In this document: one piece after another, positions 8,222-16,564 of the stretch
How the letters are laid out: every line of letters begins with the position of its first letter
Numbering within the stretch: the stretch's first letter is position 1
Assembly: GCA_964571275.1 (NCBI GenBank)
Contig: CAZNCQ010000005.1
Span: 1 to 64,000, forward strand
Direction of reading: 5' to 3'
DNA length: 64,000 bases
Origin: DASRQZ01 sp964571275
Lineage (GTDB): Bacteria; Myxococcota_A; Polyangia; Fen-1088
The notes under the pieces: generated by a model
The model's database searches: none
Seen by the model: the letters and a program-made list of their open reading frames with translations, nothing else
What the model was told of the DNA's origin: nothing
Made by a program: the position numbers and the translations under genes

Positions 8222-9099
8222 CACTCGATGTCCGGCTTGCTCGAGACTTCGTGTTTGATCTTGTACTTCTTGGCGAGCGCGCGCACCGCGGCGGTCCGCT
8301 GCTCGGCGGCGACCTCGTCGGTCCAGTCGTGCAGCACCGGGCCGCGCACCGACTCGAAGACCGCCGGCTTCGGCGCTGCGATCGCGTCGAGCCGCATCGC
8401 GCGCCAGCCCTCACGCGTCTGCATGGCGCGCCATTCGCCGGTCTTGGCTTCGCCGAGCGCCTTCGCCAGATCCGCGCCGTAGCTTTGTACCAGGTTCGAC
8501 AGGGGCCGCCCCTTGAACACGCGCAGCCCCGCCTGGGCGTCGCCCGGCGTGCCGCTGTTCAGCGCGGCCACGAACGCGCGCACCGCCGCCTCGGAGCCGT
8601 TGCCCGCGAGCGCCGCCTCTTCGAAGTCGTAGCGCGCCGGCTCGTCGTACTTGTCGCGGTGGCTGTCGAACCAGCCGCGCAGCACGCCGTCGTCGGCCGG
8701 CGGCAGCTTGACGTTGCTGTCGATGACGCTCAGGGCCTTGAAGATCACGCGCTCGCGAATCGCGGTGTCGCCCTTGTCGACCTGCAACGCCAGACCCTCG
8801 CGGTAGAGCACCTCGTTGTCGAGCCACACGCGGCGCAGGGCGTTCAGCTCTTCGGAGTTGGGGGTGCGGCCGCGCGCGGCCTTGAAGGTCTCGATCGCCT
8901 CGCGGTCGACGTCGCGGCCGACGACGATCACGCGCGGATCGTCGGCGCGCGCGACGAGGAGGCGATCGATCGCGAACAGCAGACCACCGAGCACGATGAA
9001 GTGCAGCAGCGGCTCGCGCAGCCAGTTGAAGCGCCGCGGACGCCGAGGCGCCGGCGCCGCGGGCTCGGAGGCGTGAATGTTCAGGAGAGGTGCGGCCAT
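8221..9099 (-). CDS. Membrane-anchored peptidyl-prolyl isomerase, PpiC/parvulin type
   Basis: This 292-residue protein has a short Pro/Arg-rich cytoplasmic tail, one transmembrane helix (about residues 30-48, LLHFIVLGGLLFAIDRLL) and an exported parvulin-type region. Family features are the helical segment ending RRVWLDNEVLYREGLALQ, the linker LRGWFDSHRDKYDEPARYDF and the C-terminal part with PLSNLVQSYG and GEWRAMQTREGWR. Such proteins catalyse proline isomerisation and chaperone exported proteins. The catalytic parvulin domain looks divergent, so a chaperone-only role is possible. I chose the ATG at 9099 because upstream in-frame codons are antisense to the PHP gene. It lies 92 bases after the PHP lipoprotein gene and overlaps hupE by one base. 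Confidence 0.8.
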   Translation of the reverse strand: MAAPLLNIHASEPAAPAPRRPRRFNWLREPLLHFIVLGGLLFAIDRLLVARADDPRVIVVGRDVDREAIETFKAARGRTPNSEELNALRRVWLDNEVLYREGLALQVDKGDTAIRERVIFKALSVIDSNVKLPPADDGVLRGWFDSHRDKYDEPARYDFEEAALAGNGSEAAVRAFVAALNSGTPGDAQAGLRVFKGRPLSNLVQSYGADLAKALGEAKTGEWRAMQTREGWRAMRLDAIAAPKPAVFESVRGPVLHDWTDEVAAEQRTAAVRALAKKYKIKHEVSSKPDIE

Positions 9100-9191
9100 G
9101 AATCTCGATACCTCGTAGCGAACGCGAAACGGCGCCGCGCGTTTTCTCGCGCGCGGCGCCGGATACACGGCTTGCTCGTCGTCGATGCGGG

Positions 9192-12032
9192 CTACTTCAC
9201 CCCCGCCACCGGCGTCGAGCCCGTGACCTCGATGTAGATTGGGTTGCTGTAGAACCACACGTCGGACCAGGCCGCGACGTCGAACGACACCGCGCGCTGA
9301 CCCGTGATCGGGCTCGCTCCGCTGGCCGACGCCAGGTGGTCCGGGCAGCCGTCGAACTGGCTCGTCGCGCTGTGCGGCGTGGTGCAGGGGATGCGCAACA
9401 TCGTCGGGTCGTTGGCGTTGGTGAAGACGTCGGGCAGCGGGTTGCCGCTGGCGTCGGTCTCGAACGGAACCGCCGGCGGCATGTTGGTTCCGCGGAGGCG
9501 GAAGTACTGCGTCGCCGCAACCGCCGGGACGCGGAACGACATGACCAGGAACGTCGTGCCGTCGATAGGCGAGGTCACCCGGCTCCACGGCGTCGCGCCG
9601 CTGCCGTTGAACGTGCGCAGCAGCGCCGCGGTGATGTTCTTCGCGGCGTCGGGAACGGCCGACAGGTCGGCGACCGTGCCGTCGGCGTGCAGCCACGCCG
9701 TGTTGCGCGGCCACTCACCCGCATAGCCCGCCGTGCCGGGCGCGCGGTAGCCCGAGACCAGGCCGCCGATCAGATCGACGTGGTCGAGAACCGGCATGTT
9801 GATCGGCTGGTTGACGCCGATCTGCATCAGCGACGGGTTCGCGAACGTGTACGGAGAGAAGTTCGGGCCCGCCGGGTCGCGCACCGCGATGCCGAGCACG
9901 ATGTCCGAACCAGGCGCAACGACCAGCTTCTCGCCCATGGTCGCGCACCCGTCGGTGGTGAACATGGTCTTGTTGAACGCGCCGTTCGCCGCCATCTCCT
10001 GCACGATGCCGTCGGCCTTGCCGGTGCAGGCCACGAAACCGAGGCGGTCGACGAGCTGACCCTGGGAGGAGAAGGCGTTGCCGGTGCGCAGGCCGTTGAC
10101 GATCGTCGGCGGCCGCAGCTTGTCGCTCCCGTTGCGCACCAGCACGTAGGTGCGCTGGTACTCGCCCGGGTAAAAGTCCTGCGTCGAGCGGCGATCGTCG
10201 GGCCCGAAGTTGCCGCGGTTGTGCCAGTCGGAGCTGGCGAAGAACCAGAAGTTGCGTCCTTCACCCAGCAGCGCGTCCCACACGCCGCCGATCAGCCCCC
10301 CGTAAACGCCGGTGCCACCGTACGTCGTGCCGCCGACGCTGTCGGTCTGCACGCCGTTGATGTTGTTGCGCAGCACCTGGTACTCGCCGCGGTTCGCCGA
10401 GGCGCCGTGGCCGGGCTGCGTCTCCATGCCGAACGCGGTCATGGGCGCCGTGTTGTTGAAGTCGCGCAAGCTCTCGACGTTGTAGCCGGCGCTGCCGTCG
10501 GGGTTGAACTGGCCGGCGCGCTCCAGGTGGGCGGGAACGTAGTAGCTGGACTGAGGGTGGAACGCCGCCATGTACTTCAGACCCTCGAGCACCTTGAGGT
10601 GGCCGAGCGTGCCGCTGCCGGTGCCGCCCGCGGGGATCAGCTTCTGCGCGGTCGGGTTCCAGCTCGGGTCGGCGGCGTTCGCGCTGCCGGGAACCGAGCA
10701 GTCGAAGTTGTTGTTGGGAGCGCCGCGGCTGGTGTCGGTGTCGGAGCGGTCGAAGCAGTACTCCCACTTCGCGAGCGCGGTGCCGCTGCCGACGGGCATG
10801 TACGGCGGCGCCGACGGCAGCGGCGCGGTGTCGAGCGCGACCGGGATCTGACCGTCGATGACCGACATCGACGTGTGCTCGTGGCCGGGGACGACGGTCT
10901 CGATGCCCAGGAACAGCGGCAGGTTCTTGAGCGCGTTCAGGTACTCGATGAGCGGGTACTGAAACTCTTGCACCGACTGCCAGCGCCACATGTTGCGGTT
11001 GGGGCTGGTGCCCGAGACGTCACCCTTCGGCGTCACGCCCGAGTTTTCCCACGACGTGTTGGCGTCCTCGCCGGCGATGAACGGATAGGCTGGCGTTCCC
11101 AGCGACGGATCCTCGACCAGCGTGCAGTTGCGGTTGCCGTTGCCGCCGTGGCCGGCCTGGACGAACCAGTCGAGCCCCCAGGGCGTCTCGACGCGGTCGG
11201 TGGCCTTCTTCACCAGCTTCTGCATCGAGATCGTACCGTCGGAGCAGGTGGTGTGGTTGTGGAAGTCGCCGGCAACGTACGTCCCCGGCGTCCTGGCGAC
11301 CGCGGTGCAGTTGACCTGCGCGCTCGACGTCGCCGCGCACGAAGCGGCGGGGTCGCCGTCGCTGACGGTCACGCTGACGGTCGCGGTGCCCGGCGCGTTG
11401 CAGGTGAAGGTCGGGTTCTGCGCCGTCGGGTTGGCGATCGTGCCGCTGCCGCTCGCGCTCCAGGCGAACGAGAGCGGGCTCGGGCCGGCGTCCGTGTCGT
11501 GTGCCGCGCCGGTGAGCGCGATCGTGCCGCCCACCTGGACTTCGGCCGGGTTGGCGCTGATGCCGTCGATCGCCGGGCAGACGTTGAGCGTGCCGTTGAC
11601 GAGCACGCTGCCCGTGCGCGCCGCCTCGTGACAGGTCAGCGGAACGGTGACCGAGCGGGTCTGGTGCGCGGTCACGTCGAACATCGCCGAGCCGGCGCAG
11701 CTGGTTGCGCCGTCGGTGGTCGTGGCGGTGATGCTGATCTGATAGCCGTTGGCGGCGGGGATGCCGCCGATGGTGGCCGACAGCGTCGTCGAGGACGACA
11801 GATCGATCGTGCCAGTCTTCGAGTAGTTGTTCGGCCCCGTGATGGTGTAGCTGGCGCTCCGGATGGAGCCGCCGCCCGCCAACTGCAGGGCGAAGCTGAC
11901 CGAGCCGAGCGTGTCTCCGGTCTGGGTCATCGAGGGCGTGTTCGCTCCGCCGCGTCCGTTACATCCGGCCGCGGACGTGAAACCTAAAAGCGCCAGTGCG
12001 AGCATCGTCATCTTGCCGGCGGTTCTGATCAT
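9192..12032 (-). CDS. Large lipoprotein with PKD/Ig-like and PHP-type phosphoesterase domains
   Basis: This 946-residue protein starts at the ATG at 12032, six bases after a strong GGAGG. It has a lipoprotein signal ending LLGFTSAAGC (Cys about residue 22). Two beta-rich modules follow: residues about 30-150, and a PKD/Ig-like domain at about 155-245 (VQVGGTIALTGAAHDTDAG). From residue 253 a PHP-like domain begins with GDFHNHTTCSDG (H258, H260) and later shows GHEHTSM and ASSDWHNRG (D602, H604), all likely metal ligands. A long C-terminal region ends in another beta domain. PHP enzymes hydrolyse phosphoesters with two or three metals. A surface phosphoesterase is therefore likely, though it could also be a structural relative without activity. 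The parvulin and HupE genes follow. Confidence 0.75.
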   Translation of the reverse strand: MIRTAGKMTMLALALLGFTSAAGCNGRGGANTPSMTQTGDTLGSVSFALQLAGGGSIRSASYTITGPNNYSKTGTIDLSSSTTLSATIGGIPAANGYQISITATTTDGATSCAGSAMFDVTAHQTRSVTVPLTCHEAARTGSVLVNGTLNVCPAIDGISANPAEVQVGGTIALTGAAHDTDAGPSPLSFAWSASGSGTIANPTAQNPTFTCNAPGTATVSVTVSDGDPAASCAATSSAQVNCTAVARTPGTYVAGDFHNHTTCSDGTISMQKLVKKATDRVETPWGLDWFVQAGHGGNGNRNCTLVEDPSLGTPAYPFIAGEDANTSWENSGVTPKGDVSGTSPNRNMWRWQSVQEFQYPLIEYLNALKNLPLFLGIETVVPGHEHTSMSVIDGQIPVALDTAPLPSAPPYMPVGSGTALAKWEYCFDRSDTDTSRGAPNNNFDCSVPGSANAADPSWNPTAQKLIPAGGTGSGTLGHLKVLEGLKYMAAFHPQSSYYVPAHLERAGQFNPDGSAGYNVESLRDFNNTAPMTAFGMETQPGHGASANRGEYQVLRNNINGVQTDSVGGTTYGGTGVYGGLIGGVWDALLGEGRNFWFFASSDWHNRGNFGPDDRRSTQDFYPGEYQRTYVLVRNGSDKLRPPTIVNGLRTGNAFSSQGQLVDRLGFVACTGKADGIVQEMAANGAFNKTMFTTDGCATMGEKLVVAPGSDIVLGIAVRDPAGPNFSPYTFANPSLMQIGVNQPINMPVLDHVDLIGGLVSGYRAPGTAGYAGEWPRNTAWLHADGTVADLSAVPDAAKNITAALLRTFNGSGATPWSRVTSPIDGTTFLVMSFRVPAVAATQYFRLRGTNMPPAVPFETDASGNPLPDVFTNANDPTMLRIPCTTPHSATSQFDGCPDHLASASGASPITGQRAVSFDVAAWSDVWFYSNPIYIEVTGSTPVAGVK

Positions 12033-12223
12033 CGCTTTACCTCCAAACGGTGCCTGTTGAGTCATGGCCGCAAACCTCGCGGCGGAAATCGCGCCGACCC
12101 CTATGGCAAGAGGTGGGCCAGCGCCGGGAGATCGATCGGCATCACGGATTCGGGGGGTTTCGCGCGTTTGCGCGCGGCTCGTGCAATCGACGTCACGCGC
12201 TGTCTCCGGGAAACGGAAAGGTC

Positions 12224-12238
12224 CTCCGACTTTCGGAG
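12224..12238 (-). terminator. Hairpin between the synthase-like gene and the PHP lipoprotein gene
   Basis: A perfect six-base inverted repeat (CTCCGA and TCGGAG) surrounds a three-base loop in the 272-base gap between the synthase-like gene (stop at 12305) and the PHP lipoprotein gene (start at 12032). Read on the minus strand it comes about 67 bases after the stop and is followed by a pyrimidine-rich stretch (GACCTTTCCGTTTCCC). This makes a weak intrinsic terminator plausible, but the U-tract is broken, and it could instead be an operator. Nothing else is recognisable in the gap. Confidence 0.3.
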
Positions 12239-12304
12239 CGCTCGCCATCACACGGTTCGGACGCGACTGTTACGGCACCGTGTCGAGACGCAAACGAAAC
12301 GAGA

Positions 12305-14917
12305 TCAGCGCGGCGTCGAGGCGGCGTGCGTCTCGAGCTCGCTGATCGCGCGCTGCGCTTCGGCGCGCGCCGGCTGGATCTCTGACAGCTCCGTGAGCAA
12401 GCGGCGCGCGCCGGTCAAGTCAGAGCGCGCGAGCGCCGTCGCCATCGCGAACAACGGATCGTACGCCGGGCGAAAATCCGGGCTGATGCGCAGCACCGCC
12501 AGCAGCGGCTCGCGCACCTGCGCCAGGATGTCCTGCACGCGTGGCGAGGGCTGCACGTCGCGGCCGGACGCGATGAAGCGGTCGCGCGCGAGCCAGTACG
12601 CGGCCAGGCGCGGCGGCCACGTCGGATCGGCCGGCGGCTGGATCAGCTCGGCGGGCGCGATCGAGAGCGCGCGCAGCAACGCGAACAGGCGATCGCGCGG
12701 CAGCGAGTCTGGCGCATAGGTGACCCGGGGCGCGCGGTAGGCGACGATCGGCCGGTCGTCGGTGTTGGCGGCGGCGCCGCTCGCGAATCGCTGCAACGCC
12801 GCCGGGCCGGCGACGAAGCTGCCCAGCACGGCGAATTCGTCCTCGAGCCCGATGCCCGCAATCGATTGCGGGAGCGGCGCGCGTGCGAGGCGCTCCCGGA
12901 TCGCCGTGGTGTCGAAGCGGCTCGCGTCGGCGCGGCCGACCAGACCCACCGTCGGGGTCTCCAGGCTGTTGTTCGCGACCAGCGCCCAGCTTTGGGGATA
13001 GGCGGCCAGGAACGACTGCACGATGTGTCGCAACGTCTGGAGATCCAGCTGGTGCAGCGGCAGCCACTGGCAGAACACGCCGCCGGTATTCAGGCGGCGC
13101 CGCACGGCTTCGAAATGCTCGATTGTATAGAGCGCGCCGGAGCCGCTGCGCGCGGGGTGGAAGTTGTCGGAGACGATCACGTCGTAGCGCTGGGCGCTCG
13201 CGCGCACGTAGCGGCGGGCGTCGGCGGCGACGACGTTGAAACGGGGGTTGGCCGCCGGCGAATCGCCCACGAACGTCGCCGATGCCTCGATGACTTCGGG
13301 CAGCAGCTCGACGGCGTCGACGTACAGCGCCGGATCCTCGGCCGCCGCGCGCGCGGTGACGCCGGTGCCCAGACCCAGGAACAGCGCACGCGCGGGCGCC
13401 GGGTGCAGCAGCAGCGGCAGCCACGCCTGCCGCGCATCGAAGCGAAACGTCGCGCTGCTGCCTTCCTGCTGGCGGTTGTTGATGCGCAGGCGCGCGACGC
13501 CGCCGGCGTCCTCGACGACGCTGACCGCGGCCATCACACCCTCGCGATAGCTGACGACGTGGCCGCCCTCGGGAATGTCGACGAACGCCAGCGGCGGCGC
13601 GAGGAGCGCCAGCGCGGCCGTCGCCGCGGCCGGCATCCAGACGATCGGCTTGCGCCACGCGCGCGGCGCGGCGAGCGCGAGGTAGCCGGCGCTGAGCAGC
13701 GCGAGCGCGATCTTGGGGCCGAGCAGCGGGATCGCGACCACGCCCCAGAGGGCGGGCGCAGCGGCCGCGCCCAGCGTGTTCACGCCAAGCGCGCGACCGA
13801 AGCCGACGCCACGCGCGCGTGCCTCATCGGCGAGGTTGCTGAACAGCGCGCCCATGACGATGGTCGCGGGACCAAAGGCGGTGATCGCAAGGACCGCTTC
13901 GGCGGCGACGGCCGCGAAGAGACCACCGCCCAACGCGCGCAGCGCGAGCGTCTTCAAGCCGCCGGCGGCCCACAAAGAGAGCGCTCCGAGCAGGCACGCA
14001 CCGCCCAGCGCGCCCAGCAAGCGATGCGTGCGTGCGCCGTCGTGCGGGCGCGCGGCCAGCCAGCGGTGGTAGCCGGCGGCGCCGGCGGCGCTGCCGACCA
14101 GGTAGACCGCGAGCAGCAGCGCGAACGTGTAGACGGTGTCTTCGGTCACCTGGCTGAGGACGCGCACGACCAGCACTTCGAACCCGATGCCGAGACATCC
14201 GGTCAGCGCCAGACGCACGAGAACCGGTGTGCCGCGCGCCGACCGTTGCGCTGCGGGCACGTGCGGCGCGGCGGCCGCCTCATCGGGGAAAACCACCCAC
14301 GCCACCACGCCGCAGAGCAGGTTGAGCGCGATGCTGATGCCGGCCGTCCGCGCGAGACCGATGATCGGGATCAGCCAGAACGCGCTCGCGAGCACGCCGG
14401 CGACGGCGCCGAAGGTGTTCGCGGCGTAAGGCGCCGCGATCGATGTTTCATCGCGTCCCTCGTGCCCTTCGCCGGCGGCGCGCGCGAGCAGGCGCTCCAT
14501 CGCCGGCAGCGTCGCGCCCATTGCCGCGGTCGCCGGGAGAAACAGCAGGAACGTTCCGAGAAACGCGACCGACCACTGCCACGCCGGCGACGGTTGAACG
14601 CCCGTGAGACGTGACGCCCAGGCGCCGAACGGCGGCATCGCGGCCACCAGCAGCAGGCTCCAGAGCGCGATGGCGAGCTCGCAACCCGCGTACCAGCGCG
14701 CGGGGCGCGCACTCCGGGCGACGCGCGCTCCCAGCCCGAACGCGCCGACCGCCAGCCCGCCGAAGAACGCCGTCACGACGGCCAGCACCGCGGCCGACTC
14801 GTGACCGAGCCAGAGGGCGCACTGCTGCGACCAGACGATCTGATAGCCGAGCCCGGCAAAGCCGGAGGCGACCATCAACATCAGCGACGCGCGCTTGCGC
14901 AGCGTCTTGCGCCACAT
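12305..14917 (-). CDS. Membrane-fused spermidine-synthase-like methyltransferase-fold protein
   Basis: This 870-residue protein has two parts. Residues about 10-440 hold some twelve membrane helices in a transporter-like array (GFAGLGYQIVWSQ, FFGGLAVGAFGLG). Residues about 450-650 form a spermidine-synthase-like Rossmann domain with the SAM-site signature LFLGLGTGVTARAAAEDP, the acidic VDAVELLPEV and DVIVSDNFHPARSG. The last 200 residues are helical. Such fused proteins are common in environmental bacteria and often annotated as spermidine synthase, but their substrates are unproven. I chose the ATG at 14917; longer frames upstream run antisense to the oxygenase gene. The start lies only 11 bases after the oxygenase stop, so they are probably one operon. 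Confidence 0.8.
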   Translation of the reverse strand: MWRKTLRKRASLMLMVASGFAGLGYQIVWSQQCALWLGHESAAVLAVVTAFFGGLAVGAFGLGARVARSARPARWYAGCELAIALWSLLLVAAMPPFGAWASRLTGVQPSPAWQWSVAFLGTFLLFLPATAAMGATLPAMERLLARAAGEGHEGRDETSIAAPYAANTFGAVAGVLASAFWLIPIIGLARTAGISIALNLLCGVVAWVVFPDEAAAAPHVPAAQRSARGTPVLVRLALTGCLGIGFEVLVVRVLSQVTEDTVYTFALLLAVYLVGSAAGAAGYHRWLAARPHDGARTHRLLGALGGACLLGALSLWAAGGLKTLALRALGGGLFAAVAAEAVLAITAFGPATIVMGALFSNLADEARARGVGFGRALGVNTLGAAAAPALWGVVAIPLLGPKIALALLSAGYLALAAPRAWRKPIVWMPAAATAALALLAPPLAFVDIPEGGHVVSYREGVMAAVSVVEDAGGVARLRINNRQQEGSSATFRFDARQAWLPLLLHPAPARALFLGLGTGVTARAAAEDPALYVDAVELLPEVIEASATFVGDSPAANPRFNVVAADARRYVRASAQRYDVIVSDNFHPARSGSGALYTIEHFEAVRRRLNTGGVFCQWLPLHQLDLQTLRHIVQSFLAAYPQSWALVANNSLETPTVGLVGRADASRFDTTAIRERLARAPLPQSIAGIGLEDEFAVLGSFVAGPAALQRFASGAAANTDDRPIVAYRAPRVTYAPDSLPRDRLFALLRALSIAPAELIQPPADPTWPPRLAAYWLARDRFIASGRDVQPSPRVQDILAQVREPLLAVLRISPDFRPAYDPLFAMATALARSDLTGARRLLTELSEIQPARAEAQRAISELETHAASTPR

Positions 14918-14928
14918 CGCGATTCCGC

Positions 14929-15549
14929 TCAGCTCAAACGGATGACGTAGCCCCAGGAGTCCAGCTGGACGGGGATCGCGTTGAACGACAGCGTGATGCG
15001 GCGTTCCCCCTGATTGGGCGGCACCGCGTGCATGAGGTAGCTCGGGAACAGCACCAGGTCGCCGGGGTCGGGCGCGGGGCTGACCCACTTGTCGGCGTTG
15101 AATTCGTTGGGTGTGGTGCCCGCGTGGTCGTTCTTCAGCAGAAAATCAGTCCCGCCCGGCGATTTCATGAACACGGTCTGCGAGCCCGGGTGCGTGGGCG
15201 TCAGATAGACGACGCCCGAGATGAAGCTGTTGGCGTGGTTGTGCATCGCCTGGCGCCCGCCGGTGTCCATCACGTTGACCCACATCTCTTTCATGAGCCA
15301 GCGGATGCGTTCGCCCAGCAGGTGAACGCCGTAGTCGACCAGCTTGGGGGCGATCAGCTCCGCCGCCTTTGCGAACAGCGGGCTGTCCTTCGGCTTGAGC
15401 ATGCGCGTGTGCGAAAGACTGTCCGACGAGTTGTTGTCGTTGGTGGCCAGCGTCGTGAAGTGCTCGACGAGGCGGCCGATCAGCGGTTGCCCCAGCGTCG
15501 CGCGCGCGCGCATGAACGGAATCGGGAAGAGACCGAAGACCTCGTCCAT
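14929..15549 (-). CDS. 2-oxoglutarate/Fe(II) oxygenase, TIGR02466-like
   Basis: This 206-residue protein looks like the putative 2OG-Fe(II) oxygenases of the TIGR02466 group (VFGLFPIPFMRAR at the start). The middle region MHNHANSFISGVVYLTP supplies the likely iron-site His pair and SGVVYL strand. The C-terminal PGDLVLFPSYLMHAVPPNQG provides the distal iron His, and RRITLSFN the Arg that binds 2-oxoglutarate. The substrate is unknown; several relatives hydroxylate amino acids or proteins. The ATG at 15549 is preferred over a GTG five codons upstream. It is the first gene of a probable two-gene operon with the membrane spermidine-synthase-like gene. The 140 bases upstream, toward the tonB-like gene, contain nothing recognisable. 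Confidence 0.75.
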   Translation of the reverse strand: MDEVFGLFPIPFMRARATLGQPLIGRLVEHFTTLATNDNNSSDSLSHTRMLKPKDSPLFAKAAELIAPKLVDYGVHLLGERIRWLMKEMWVNVMDTGGRQAMHNHANSFISGVVYLTPTHPGSQTVFMKSPGGTDFLLKNDHAGTTPNEFNADKWVSPAPDPGDLVLFPSYLMHAVPPNQGERRITLSFNAIPVQLDSWGYVIRLS

Positions 15550-15689
15550 CGCGCTGGTTATCACAAGCGCCGCTGGCCGTGTCCACGGCGGAGCACGCGC
15601 GAAACAAGAACGTCACAAAACCGACGCGCGACGAGGTGCCGACGATGACGGCGGGGTGGGCTGTCCGTGGCGAAGTCCCGAAGGTACGA

Positions 15690-16469
15690 TCAGCGCAGGC
15701 GAAAGTGCACGACCCAGCGCATGCGGACCGCGGTCGCGTGACCGGCGCGCATCGCCGGCGAAAATCGATAGCCGCGGATCCCTTGCAGGGCTGCCTCCTC
15801 CAGGCCGTAGCCCGCGTGCGCGAGGGCGCGCGCCGACACGACGCGGCCCGCGGCGTCGACGACGATCTCCAGCGGGAAGTCGAGCTCGATCTCGGCTTGC
15901 CGTGCCGCGGGCGGGTAGGCGAGCGGGCCCTCGGCAAGCTGGCGCGCGGGCACGTCGACCTGGTGTTCTCCGACGGTGGCCGAATCGACGGAGGCAGCGC
16001 CTTCACCGCCCGTCGCGCTCGGCGTCGCGCGCGCGGGCACCGGGGCCGCTGGCGCCGCGAGCGCCGGGCCGCTCGCGACCGTTCCGGCGCTGAGCGCGAA
16101 GATCATCGGCGGCTCGTCGGCGGGGGGTGCCGCAATCGGCGCCGCCGACGTTACCGGGTGCGGCGCCGGAGCTGTCGCAGCCATCGGTTGTGCGGCCGGG
16201 CGGTGGCGCATCGTCGCCGCGGCGTGCGCCGGCTGCGTCAGCGCCGGCGGTGGGGGCGCGCTCTGCGGCACGAGCACGTCCGGCGCAGCCATCACCGTGA
16301 CATCGATGGCCGCCGGCTCGGGCGCCGGGCCAGACGAGACCGGCGCGAACGCGAGCACGCTGCCGATCGTGACCGCGGCGGCGGCGTGCACCGCCGCCGA
16401 CATCAGAACGGCGCTGCCACCGCGACGGATCCACGGCGCCGCGTTCACGCGTTTGATCGGCGAACCCAT
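15690..16469 (-). CDS. TonB-like energy transducer
   Basis: This 259-residue protein has the TonB layout: a short basic N-terminus, one membrane anchor (about residues 19-42, VLMSAAVHAAAAVTIGSVLAF), a long Pro/Ala-rich spacer (about 50-185) and a C-terminal TonB fold. The fold begins LAYPPAARQAEIELDFPLEI and contains GRVVSARALAHAGYGLEEAAL and YRFSPAMRAG. It would carry proton-motive energy from an ExbB/ExbD pair to outer-membrane receptors, but none of those genes is in the window. The start at 16469 is favoured by a nearby GAGGG; a further 13 codons upstream are open. It lies 95 bases downstream of the EamA transporter gene and on the same strand. Confidence 0.8.
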   Translation of the reverse strand: MGSPIKRVNAAPWIRRGGSAVLMSAAVHAAAAVTIGSVLAFAPVSSGPAPEPAAIDVTVMAAPDVLVPQSAPPPPALTQPAHAAATMRHRPAAQPMAATAPAPHPVTSAAPIAAPPADEPPMIFALSAGTVASGPALAAPAAPVPARATPSATGGEGAASVDSATVGEHQVDVPARQLAEGPLAYPPAARQAEIELDFPLEIVVDAAGRVVSARALAHAGYGLEEAALQGIRGYRFSPAMRAGHATAVRMRWVVHFRLR

Positions 16470-16564
16470 CACCCTCGACCTGCCCGAACCAGTAGCACGG
16501 ATCGTCACGGACGTGCCATGGGCAAGAACCCTGAACTCGGGTGCCGCGCTTGGCCCGCGGGGGT

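Noticed and set aside
9336..11987. Very long open frame on the plus strand opposite the PHP lipoprotein gene
   Set aside because: It is rich in Arg, Val and Ala with no domain motif, no ribosome site and mirrors the codon positions of the real gene; GC-rich DNA commonly leaves such antisense frames open.
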